DNA of 64,000 nucleotides from Peptoniphilus equinus (GTDB lineage: Bacteria; Bacillota; Clostridia; Tissierellales; Peptoniphilaceae). The notes beneath the pieces are model-generated. The model was not told the origin of the DNA and searched no databases. It saw only the letters and a list, made by a program, of their open reading frames with translations. Both the position numbers and the translations under genes were made by a program. Positions 17,081-24,255 of this stretch are shown here, piece by piece. The stretch spans positions 186,001 to 250,000 of the forward strand of contig NZ_CP115667.1 of NCBI RefSeq assembly GCF_027921445.1. The letters run 5' to 3'. Positions within the stretch are counted from its first letter, which is position 1; each line of letters starts with the position of its first letter.

Positions 17081-17425
17081 TGGAAAGGGAAAATGCTCCC
17101 GGGATGATAACCACCCTTATGCAGATGAAGTATGACCCAATGGAATAATGACGGAACACGGTTATGCCTCATTTTCACTGATAGGTGATTAAAAAGTTAT
17201 CACAATATAAGTCGTTCGACATCTGTTGGCGAGGGTGGTACCGTCGGGACAAGAGAGGCGCCTAGTGTTTGTTCATGATAAAGGGAAAATGTACAGATAA
17301 AAGTATACAGATATATAAAGCTAAGTGCTTTGACAAAAGAATATAAGAAGTATACATTAAAATCAAGTAAAATAAACAGATAAAAGACTGAAATGGAAAA
17401 GTTTTAATAAGGTATCAAAAAAAAC
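17081..17425. other. Intergenic region with a T-box-like motif
   Basis: The 464 bp between pta and the aconitase X gene contain no supportable gene. At 17231-17247 the plus strand reads GAGGGTGGTACCGTCGG, close to the T-box antiterminator consensus AGGGTGGNACCGCG. No terminator with a T-run follows within 60 bp and no clear specifier stem was found, so it may be a remnant or chance. The rest is AT-rich promoter DNA with GTATAC palindromes. Confidence 0.35.
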
Positions 17426-17460
17426 TATTGACACGGCAACTTAAGTAGGTGTATACTTCT
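17303..17460. promoter_or_regulatory. Three GTATAC sites, candidate GntR operators
   Basis: GTATAC palindromes lie at 17303-17308, 17350-17355 and 17451-17456. The last two sit in exact 11-bp inverted copies, AGAAGTATACA (17346-17356) and TGTATACTTCT (17450-17460), and the third overlaps the promoter -10 box. FadR-type GntR regulators commonly bind GTATAC-like palindromes. The GntR gene at the end of the operon is the likely ligand-responsive repressor; this is inferred. Confidence 0.55.
17428..17457 (+). promoter_or_regulatory. Promoter of the aconitase X-TRAP operon
   Basis: TTGACA at 17428-17433 and TATACT at 17452-17457 are 18 bp apart and 50 bp before the first gene. Confidence 0.75.
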
Positions 17461-17507
17461 GGCATACGAAAGATTGTATCTTGGTGGGTTTTAGAAAGGA
17501 GTTAACG

Positions 17508-18713
17508 ATGAATCTAAACAAAGAGCAACAAGATATGCTCGATGGGAGAATGGGTCCAGGTGTGCAGCTTGCTATGAAGGTACAAGTTGCCATTGGCGAG
17601 TCCTTCAATGCCGAGCGCCTCGTACCCATTACACGAGCTCACGTTGCACTAAGTAATCAGGATGCTGATCAATGGTTGGCAAAAAAAATGGTGTCTATGG
17701 GTGCCAAATGCAAAGTCCCTCCAACGGTGAACCCGGGCTTCAGTCTCTGCTGGTTTAAGGACAGGGCTTTGGTTGACGATGAGGACTATGCTTTTATGAA
17801 GGCGACGCACGATGCTTATAGAGCCTTAGGGGCCAAACTGACTTATAATTGTACCCCGTACATAGATACCAATGTGCCGAATTATGGAGAAGTCATTGCA
17901 TTTTCCGAATCTTCCGCTACGCCATATGCCAATGCAGTGTGGGGTGCAAGGACGAATCGAGAAGGTGCTAACTCTGCCTTATTTGCTTCAATTACCGGCT
18001 ATGTACCGGAATATGGTCTGCTTTTGGATGAAAACCGTAAAGGTACGATATTGGTCGAAGTTCAAGCTCATATGGATAACGATTATAAGTATCATATGCT
18101 GGGTATGTGCGGTAAGAAAATCGGACATGGTATTCCGGTATTTGTAGGATTACCGAAGCATATCAGTAAAGAAGCTTTGAGAAATTTAGGTGCCGAATTA
18201 AATACTTCGGGAGCTTATGACATGTACCATATTGTAGGAGTGACACCGGAAGCGCCAACTATAGAGGTGGCTTTTGGCGGTAAGGAGCCTGAACGGAAGG
18301 TGATTATCACAGATGACGATTTACTCACTGCAAGAGATGAGATTTCGATTGTGGGAAATCGTTCTATCGACTTTGTGATGTTTGGTTGTCCGCATTTCAC
18401 GTTGGATGAGTGCCTTCACATTCGTGAGCAGATAGGAAAGCGACGACTGAAAGTACCGATGTATATTTTGACCTCGGAGCATACTAAGACCACAGCTAAG
18501 CTTATGGGATTGGATGAAGCTTTGGAAGACAAGGGTGCACACATCGTACCTGCAACCTGTCCGGATCAACCGTCATGGAAGTTCTTAAAGAATAAAGTGG
18601 GACTTACCGAGTCACCGAAGTGTGCCTACTATCCAAAACGTCGCGGCATCGATTTTGTCATTCGTGATTTGGATACGTGCATTGAAGGGGCCATAACAGG
18701 GGAGGTGCAATGA
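17508..18713 (+). CDS. Aconitase X large (catalytic) subunit
   Basis: A 401-residue AcnX catalytic-domain protein, formerly DUF521. Family blocks are visible: the RLVPITRAHVALSNQDADQW opening, PPTVNPGF, NCTPY near residue 115, then SESSATPYANAVWGARTNREG, and near the C-terminus CPHFTLDE and TCPDQP. The conserved cysteines could hold an iron-sulfur cluster. Characterised AcnX enzymes dehydrate cis-3-hydroxy-L-proline (bacteria) or mevalonate 5-phosphate (archaea). Here the large and small parts are separate genes. The neighbours are a TRAP transporter and a D-2-hydroxyacid dehydrogenase, not a pyrroline-2-carboxylate reductase, so the substrate is open. AAAGGAG precedes the ATG at 17508. Confidence 0.85.
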   Translation: MNLNKEQQDMLDGRMGPGVQLAMKVQVAIGESFNAERLVPITRAHVALSNQDADQWLAKKMVSMGAKCKVPPTVNPGFSLCWFKDRALVDDEDYAFMKATHDAYRALGAKLTYNCTPYIDTNVPNYGEVIAFSESSATPYANAVWGARTNREGANSALFASITGYVPEYGLLLDENRKGTILVEVQAHMDNDYKYHMLGMCGKKIGHGIPVFVGLPKHISKEALRNLGAELNTSGAYDMYHIVGVTPEAPTIEVAFGGKEPERKVIITDDDLLTARDEISIVGNRSIDFVMFGCPHFTLDECLHIREQIGKRRLKVPMYILTSEHTKTTAKLMGLDEALEDKGAHIVPATCPDQPSWKFLKNKVGLTESPKCAYYPKRRGIDFVIRDLDTCIEGAITGEVQ

Positions 18714-19117
18714 TGTCTCAAGTATTTAAATGTCACAAAATTGTCGAGGGATGTGTGGAAGCGGATATTACCTTGTCCAAAGATGACATCATGTTTTACC
18801 TTATTCGTCCTGAAGATGGGGTGATGATTGAAACAGGCCACGATATGGAAGGACGCTCTATGGCGAAGAAAATTTTAGCTTTTCCCTCAGGTAAGGGTAG
18901 CTCTGTTGTTCAGGCTGACGGGCTCTTTCAATTGATGAAAAAAGACAATCAGCCTGCGGGGATGATTGTAGAACGTGCTGAAACAGTCCTTGTCACCAGT
19001 GCCATCATCTTTGAAATTCCCATGGTGGACAAAGTGGATCCGGCGTTTTATGAGACTGTGCAGGAAGGCGATCATATTCGTTTAGATGCAGTGAACGAAG
19101 AAATTACTATTTTATAA
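18713..19117 (+). CDS. Aconitase X small (swivel) subunit
   Basis: A 134-residue swivel-domain protein (DUF126), the partner of the preceding large subunit. The key motif FPSGKGSSVV near residue 60 carries the serine expected in the active site, and AETVLVTSAIIFEIPMVD follows as in the family. GGAGG lies 4 nt before an ATG at 18710 and 7 nt before the ATG at 18713; the second has better spacing. The start overlaps the large-subunit stop, so the two are coupled. Fused forms exist in other organisms; the split form is normal in many anaerobes. Confidence 0.85.
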   Translation: MSQVFKCHKIVEGCVEADITLSKDDIMFYLIRPEDGVMIETGHDMEGRSMAKKILAFPSGKGSSVVQADGLFQLMKKDNQPAGMIVERAETVLVTSAIIFEIPMVDKVDPAFYETVQEGDHIRLDAVNEEITIL

Positions 19118-19127
19118 GGAGTAAGCT

Positions 19128-20171
19128 ATGAAAAAATCATTATTTGCAATCCTGGCCCTGATGATGGTATTCGTTACCGCATGTGGTGGCAATCAAGCTG
19201 CTGACTCATCGGCACAAGGCAATGAACCTGCCGCAACAGAAGCTTCAGCGGACGCCGTGACTATTAAAATCGGTCATGTTGAGCCGGAAAATCGTTCAAC
19301 ACATAGAGCTCTGCTTGAATTTAAAAAGAATGTTGAAGAAAAATCCAACGGAAGTCTTGTCATTGAAATTTATCCTAACGGAGCTCTGGGCGGTGACGTA
19401 CAACTTACGGAGTCTACGGCCATGGGGACATTAGATGTCGCTCTGCCGTCAACCTCGGTTCTGACAACCTACTCGGATGAGTTCGGCATCTTGGATATGC
19501 CATATCTGTTCAAAAATTCTGAATCGGCCTTTACAGCCCTTGATGGGGAACTGGGTCAACAACTTAATGCTAAGCTTGAAGGCAATGGCCTGATTAACTT
19601 GGGATACGCTTATAACGGGATTCGCAGTACAACGACCAACACCGGCGCCATTGAGAGACCTGCAGATCTTCAAGGTGTGAAAATGCGTGTTATGGAGTCA
19701 CCGATCTTTATTGACTTTTATAAAACCTTAGGAGCCAACCCTACGCCAATCAGTTTTACTGAGCTCTACACCGGCTTGCAACAAGGCACCGTGGATGCTC
19801 AGGAAAATCCGCCGTCACTGACTTATGCGAATAAATTTTACGAGGTACAAAAATTCCTCACCGTGGATGAGCATATTCACAATTTTCTTCCATTTTTGAT
19901 GAATCAAACTAAATTTGATGGACTGACATCGGAACAACAAGAATTGTTGAGAACGGAAGTGAAAGCTTTTGTAGAAAATCAACGTCAAATGGAATTAGCC
20001 GATAACGATGCAGCCATTGAAAAGCTGAAAACGGAAGGTAATTTAACGACGAATGTATTAAGTGATGAACAAAAACAAGCATTTAAAGATGCACTCAAAC
20101 CGATGTACGATAAATATCGTGAGCAGTTTGGTGCAGAACTCTTTGATTTGGCAGAAAGCTTTAACCAATGA
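19128..20171 (+). CDS. dctP: TRAP transporter substrate-binding lipoprotein, DctP family
   Basis: A 347-residue solute receptor. A lipoprotein signal (MKKSLFAILALMMVFVTACGG) is followed by a Ser/Glu/Ala-rich linker and the DctP fold: IKIGHVEPENRSTHRALLEFKK, a YPNGALGGDVQLTESTAMGTLDVALPS block, and the diagnostic VKMRVMESPIFIDFYKTLGANPTPISFTELYTGLQQGTVDAQENP near residue 185. The arginine in KMRV is the one that usually salt-bridges a substrate carboxylate, so the ligand is likely an organic acid or amino acid. It starts 10 bp after the aconitase X small subunit. Confidence 0.92.
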   Translation: MKKSLFAILALMMVFVTACGGNQAADSSAQGNEPAATEASADAVTIKIGHVEPENRSTHRALLEFKKNVEEKSNGSLVIEIYPNGALGGDVQLTESTAMGTLDVALPSTSVLTTYSDEFGILDMPYLFKNSESAFTALDGELGQQLNAKLEGNGLINLGYAYNGIRSTTTNTGAIERPADLQGVKMRVMESPIFIDFYKTLGANPTPISFTELYTGLQQGTVDAQENPPSLTYANKFYEVQKFLTVDEHIHNFLPFLMNQTKFDGLTSEQQELLRTEVKAFVENQRQMELADNDAAIEKLKTEGNLTTNVLSDEQKQAFKDALKPMYDKYREQFGAELFDLAESFNQ

Positions 20172-20186
20172 TGGGATCCGAAGAAT

Positions 20187-20210
20187 GAGGTGGTTTCCGC
20201 CACCTCGTTT
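20187..20210 (+). terminator. Hairpin attenuator between dctP and dctQ
   Basis: GAGGTGG and CCACCTC pair around a 6-nt loop, followed by GTTTT. Partial termination here would make more binding protein than membrane subunits, a common arrangement in transporter operons. Confidence 0.55.
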
Positions 20211-20233
20211 TCCTTACATTCAAGGAGTAGCCT

Positions 20234-20761
20234 ATGAAAAAGTTTTTTAAATTATATGATGAACTGGAAGAAAAACTGTTGGTGTTCAGTTTGGTATTCA
20301 GTGTTGTACTGATTTCATTTCAAATCATCATGCGCTATATCTTCAATGCTTCGGTATCTTGGTCGGAAGAACTTGCACGCTATCTTTTCATCTGGCAGAC
20401 GTGGTTAGGTGTGAGTATTGCTTTTCATTACCATGAGCATATTAAAGTAGATTTGATTTTTACACTGTTTAAATCTGCGGGCTTTAAAAAAGTTATCGAT
20501 GTGATTATTCAGCTTATCTGGCTGGGATTTAACCTATTTCTTGCTTATGAAGGCTTTAAACTCTTACAGTCCATGAATGCACGCCATGCTCTGTCTGCAG
20601 GAATGAGGCTGCCGTTAATTTATGTCTACGCGTCGCTGCCTGTGAGCTCTGTTATCTTGGCACTGCGTATTTTTTTGGACATGATCGGGATGAACCGCAC
20701 CGCATCCACAGGACAAGGTGAAAAGACTGCAACGTACATGGAGAAGGGAGGGGAACAATGA
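20234..20761 (+). CDS. dctQ: TRAP transporter small membrane subunit, DctQ family
   Basis: A 175-residue protein with four hydrophobic segments. The DctQ pattern FQIIMRYIFNASVSWSEELARYLFIWQTWLGVSIAFHYHEHIKVD is at residues 29-75. It pairs with DctM to form the sodium-driven import channel for the ligand bound by DctP. It overlaps dctM by 4 bp (ATGA). Confidence 0.9.
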   Translation: MKKFFKLYDELEEKLLVFSLVFSVVLISFQIIMRYIFNASVSWSEELARYLFIWQTWLGVSIAFHYHEHIKVDLIFTLFKSAGFKKVIDVIIQLIWLGFNLFLAYEGFKLLQSMNARHALSAGMRLPLIYVYASLPVSSVILALRIFLDMIGMNRTASTGQGEKTATYMEKGGEQ

Positions 20762-22032
20762 ATGCCTTAACCTTATTTGGCGTATTTTTTGCACTTCTGA
20801 TCTTAAGCATGCCGATAGGTTATGCAATTGGAATTGCAACGTTAACGACAATATTGTTACATACCACTATGCCGCCAGTTCTTATTGTTCAAAATGCTGT
20901 GGCCGGTGTAGACTCATTTCCGTTGATGGCTATTCCGTTTTTTATGTTAGCGGGCAATCTGATGAGCAGTGGCGGTATTGCCAAGCGTTTGGTAGATTTT
21001 TTTGAGGCCTTTATCGGACACATCACCGGAGGGCTCGGTATGGTTACCGTTGTGGTGTGTATGTTTTTTGCGGCGATTTCCGGTTCTGCAGTGGCGACGG
21101 TGTCTGCCGTCGGCGCTTTCATGATTCCTCAAATGGTGGCGCACGGCTACGGCAAATCTTTCTCTGTGGCGCTCACTGCGGCTGCAGGGACAATCGGTGT
21201 CATCATTCCGCCGTCGGTGCCTTTTGTTATCTATGGTGTTGTCTCCGGGACGTCCATTACCGATTTGTTTACGGCAGGGTTCTTGCCGGGAATTCTTATG
21301 GGCGTTGCATTGATGCTCGTCTGCTACATTGTGTCTAAAAAGAAGGGTTATAAGGGCAATACCCATCGAAAAACACTGTCTGAAATTTGGAGTACGTTTA
21401 AGTCGGCATTCTTTGCCATTCTCTCACCGGTTATTATCTTGGGCGGCATTTATCTGGGGATTTTCACCCCGACGGAAGCGGCTGTAGTATCTGTGGTCTA
21501 TTCCTTTATTGTGGGCGTTTTCGTCTATAAAGAATTGGATTTAAAAGGCGCGTATAACTCGGTGAGAGATGCCATTGTCGTCAATGGCGCCACTACTTTT
21601 ATGATTGGATTGTCTACGGCCTTTGCAGCGCTCTTAACCATGGAGCAAATCCCGAACAAAATTGCTCTTGCCATTACATCCCTCAGTGACAATGGGGTAG
21701 TCATCCTCGTGCTGATTAATATCTTTTTAATTATTATCGGGATGTTCATCGATAATATTCCTGCCACAATTATTCTCAGTCCGATTTTATTGCCAATCTG
21801 TATGAAGTTCGGAATGAGTCCTGTGACGTTTGGGATTATGCTCACCATGAACCTTGCTATAGGATTTTGTACACCGCCATACGGTATCAATCTATTTGTG
21901 GCTTCAGCGATATCGAAGTTGAAAATGGAAGAGGTCTCTCAAGCTATTTTGAAGTTTATTTTCGCACTGCTTGTTGTCCTTATGATGGTTACGTTTATAA
22001 AACCTATCACAACGATGTTTCTAGGAGGTTGA
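20758..22032 (+). CDS. dctM: TRAP transporter large membrane subunit, DctM family
   Basis: A 424-residue membrane protein with about 12 segments, typical of DctM. Recognisable stretches are PLMAIPFFMLAGNLMSSGGIAKRLVDF, FFAAISGSAVATVSAVGAFMIPQM, GTIGVIIPPSVPFVIYG, and near the end MFIDNIPATIILSPILLPI and GFCTPPYGINLFVASAI. It forms the transport pathway with DctQ. The operon encodes all three TRAP parts, so the system is self-contained. Confidence 0.93.
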   Translation: MNALTLFGVFFALLILSMPIGYAIGIATLTTILLHTTMPPVLIVQNAVAGVDSFPLMAIPFFMLAGNLMSSGGIAKRLVDFFEAFIGHITGGLGMVTVVVCMFFAAISGSAVATVSAVGAFMIPQMVAHGYGKSFSVALTAAAGTIGVIIPPSVPFVIYGVVSGTSITDLFTAGFLPGILMGVALMLVCYIVSKKKGYKGNTHRKTLSEIWSTFKSAFFAILSPVIILGGIYLGIFTPTEAAVVSVVYSFIVGVFVYKELDLKGAYNSVRDAIVVNGATTFMIGLSTAFAALLTMEQIPNKIALAITSLSDNGVVILVLINIFLIIIGMFIDNIPATIILSPILLPICMKFGMSPVTFGIMLTMNLAIGFCTPPYGINLFVASAISKLKMEEVSQAILKFIFALLVVLMMVTFIKPITTMFLGG

Positions 22033-22033
22033 T

Positions 22034-23005
22034 ATGTTAATTTGGATTATTGATGAAGAGTGGTCCGACTATGATTTGGAGCATGAAATTTTAGAAAAAG
22101 AGTTACCCGGCGTGGAGATTCGGCATTCAACCTATGACTATGAAGCGGATTTGAAAGCTTTCGGATATCAAGCCGACGGGATTCTCGCACAAGTCTATGC
22201 TGATATACCTCGTGAGACGATTGAACAGTTGGAGCAGTGCAAGGGTATTGCCGTATACGGCGGCGGATTTGACCGCATTGATATCGACGCATGTAAAGAC
22301 AAAGGAATCAAAGTCACAAACATTCAGGACTACTGTTCAGAAGACTTGGCCGATTATGTGATAGCAGCTATCTACCACGGCAATAAACACGTCACCGATT
22401 ATGCCGAATCCTGTTTAGACAATGTTAAAGCTGGGAAGTGGGGGGCTTTAGCAGGAGCTTACCAAACCCACCGCATTGAGAATCAAAAAATTCTGCTTGT
22501 GGGATTTGGAGGCATCGGACGTGTAGTGGCGAAGCGATTGTTACCATTGGGTATTGAAATCATGGCGTATGATGAGTATACTGATAGTGCTTCCATTAAA
22601 GCCGCCGGTGTACGTCCGGTATCTTGGGAAGAAGGTTTTAAAGAGGCGGACTATGTGTCGATACACCTTCGAGGTGTAGACAGTAATGCCGATAAAATCG
22701 GTGCCAATGAGTTTAAACTCATGAAAAATTCCGCCTATCTTATCAATACGGCACGAGGAAAGATTGTTAAAGAACAGGATCTTATTGATGCCGTGACGCA
22801 GAAGGATATTGCCGGAGCTATTCTCGATGTGATAAAAAATGAACCTCCGGCAGAGAATGACCCCATACTCTCAACAGACGGTATTTTAGTGACACCCCAC
22901 GTCTCCTATATGTCTTATGAATCGATGAGAGCCCTGAAAGAGTATGCCTTAGGCAACCTTTTGGCCATGTTAAGTAATAAGGAGCCAAGAAATCCTGTCT
23001 GCTGA
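22034..23005 (+). CDS. D-isomer-specific 2-hydroxyacid dehydrogenase
   Basis: A 323-residue NAD-dependent dehydrogenase of the D-3-phosphoglycerate dehydrogenase-like group. The Rossmann motif is GFGGIGRVVA near residue 157. The catalytic triad is visible as Arg in INTARGKIV, Glu in KNEPP and His in TPHVS. The usual HLPLT loop is replaced by HLRGVDSN, which may change substrate choice. It starts directly after dctM with AGGAGG. In this operon it presumably reduces or oxidises a keto/hydroxy acid made by, or feeding, aconitase X; the true substrate is unknown. Confidence 0.85.
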   Translation: MLIWIIDEEWSDYDLEHEILEKELPGVEIRHSTYDYEADLKAFGYQADGILAQVYADIPRETIEQLEQCKGIAVYGGGFDRIDIDACKDKGIKVTNIQDYCSEDLADYVIAAIYHGNKHVTDYAESCLDNVKAGKWGALAGAYQTHRIENQKILLVGFGGIGRVVAKRLLPLGIEIMAYDEYTDSASIKAAGVRPVSWEEGFKEADYVSIHLRGVDSNADKIGANEFKLMKNSAYLINTARGKIVKEQDLIDAVTQKDIAGAILDVIKNEPPAENDPILSTDGILVTPHVSYMSYESMRALKEYALGNLLAMLSNKEPRNPVC

Positions 23006-23023
23006 TCCATCTAGGAGGATGAC

Positions 23024-23686
23024 TTGAAACGACAAACTTTATCGGAAAAAGCATACCATTATATTCGGACTAAAATTATCGAAGGTGAATTTGATGAAGG
23101 TGATCTGCTCACTGAAAGCAGTATTGGTGAAGAACTCAATATGAGTCGGACGCCGGTGCGTCAGGCCTTTATACAACTGGAATCGGAGAATTATTTGAAG
23201 AGCTTTGACGGTGTCGGTACTTTAGTTAAAGGTCTCTCCATTAAAGATTTGTCGGACATCTACGAGATTCGCAGTATTTTAGAAGTCAATGCACTTAAGA
23301 CCTCCATTGAGCGGATCCACAAAAAAGAGCTGATTAAGCTTCGCGATCAGTTGCAAACTTATCTTGACGAGTATCAAAAAGGTTATAAAAATGCCTTGAA
23401 GTACATTTCCAAACTGGACTCTGTCATACATGAGCTCATTGTGGAAAAGTCGTCCAACAATTATTATAAATTACTGTTAAATCAAATCAGTTCTCAAGTT
23501 GAACGCTATCGATTTAAGGCCAACGCCATAACTAATACCACTGTGGAGTCCACGGCGTGGCATATTACGATTTTAAACGCCATGATCGATGACGACCTGG
23601 AGACGGCACAGGCCGCCTTGAAGGAGCACATTGCATGGTCGTTGAAGCAGTTGATTAAAACACTGTATGGCATTGATGTCAATTAA
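23024..23686 (+). CDS. GntR-family regulator, FCD (FadR) subgroup
   Basis: A 220-residue regulator. The N-terminal winged helix includes ESSIGEELNMSRTPVRQAFIQLESENYLK (residues 30-60). The C-terminal FCD domain is helical, with the metal-binding pattern Asp in KLDSVIHEL and histidines in HELI, WHITILNAM and KEHIAW. FCD regulators sense small carboxylates. The start is TTG with AGGAGG 7 nt upstream. It is last in the aconitase X operon, so it probably responds to the imported acid or an intermediate and acts at the GTATAC sites near 17.3-17.5 kb. Confidence 0.88.
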   Translation: MKRQTLSEKAYHYIRTKIIEGEFDEGDLLTESSIGEELNMSRTPVRQAFIQLESENYLKSFDGVGTLVKGLSIKDLSDIYEIRSILEVNALKTSIERIHKKELIKLRDQLQTYLDEYQKGYKNALKYISKLDSVIHELIVEKSSNNYYKLLLNQISSQVERYRFKANAITNTTVESTAWHITILNAMIDDDLETAQAALKEHIAWSLKQLIKTLYGIDVN

Positions 23687-23700
23687 ATTAAGAAATAGGA

Positions 23701-23731
23701 AGAGACGCCCGGGGATAAAGGGCGTCTCTTT
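23701..23731 (+). terminator. Terminator after the GntR gene
   Basis: AGAGACGCCC and GGGCGTCTCT pair over 10 bp around a 9-nt loop and end in TTTA. It is nearly symmetric and may also serve the convergent HxlR gene. Confidence 0.75.
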
Positions 23732-23768
23732 ACATAAGTGTATAAATCATTCATACTAAGGTCGACAG

Positions 23769-24124
23769 TTACTGCGGCGAGAGTTTCATACTGCAGTGAG
23801 GGCTGAGTCCGTCCTCTTTCATGTAGGCTTCACCCCAGGTGTACATGGCGTCTAAGATGGGAAAAAGGCTTTTGCCGAGGGGTGTGAGGGAGTATTCAAC
23901 TTTTGGGGGACGACGGGATAGACGTGTCTGTGAACGAGGCCGTCGGATTCCAATTCTCTAAGCTGTTGTGTGAGCATTTTTGATGTAGCACCTTCCACCA
24001 CAGTTTTGAGGTCTGAGAACCGCAGGGTTTTGTCGCTCAGGTGCCAAAGAATCAACGGTTTATCCTTGCCGCTGATCAAAGCGATGGTAGCGGATACGGG
24101 ACACCGTGTGACAAGGTCGTTCAT
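23769..24124 (-). pseudogene. HxlR-family regulator with a one-base frameshift
   Basis: The frame from 24124 encodes a clear HxlR N-terminus (CPVSATIALISGKDKPLILWHL, then [26 protein letters not shown]). At the G-run 23905-23909 (C-run on the coding strand) it changes to an unrelated tail and stops after 90 codons. In the next frame the normal family ending resumes at once ([20 protein letters not shown] and YTWGEAYM) and runs to TAA at 23769. Six C instead of five would restore one 118-119-residue protein. Either the gene is broken, it is phase-variable, or the assembly has a homopolymer error. It is divergent from copA, so it may once have controlled copper export. Confidence 0.85.
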
Positions 24125-24137
24125 GGCATCTCCTTAG

Positions 24138-24150
24138 TACCTTTTTGGTA
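24138..24150. promoter_or_regulatory. TACC-N5-GGTA palindrome between HxlR and copA
   Basis: TACCTTTTTGGTA lies in the divergent promoter gap, followed by a second AT-rich repeat. It could bind the HxlR protein or a copper repressor. The assignment is tentative. Confidence 0.35.
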
Positions 24151-24255
24151 ACTTATATACTTTTTAGTGCGTTCTTGATATTTTGAAGCCAATATCATAG
24201 TATAGTGGTAGGAATTAAATGTCGAGCTGCTATGAGCGAGTGGAAGGATGATACG

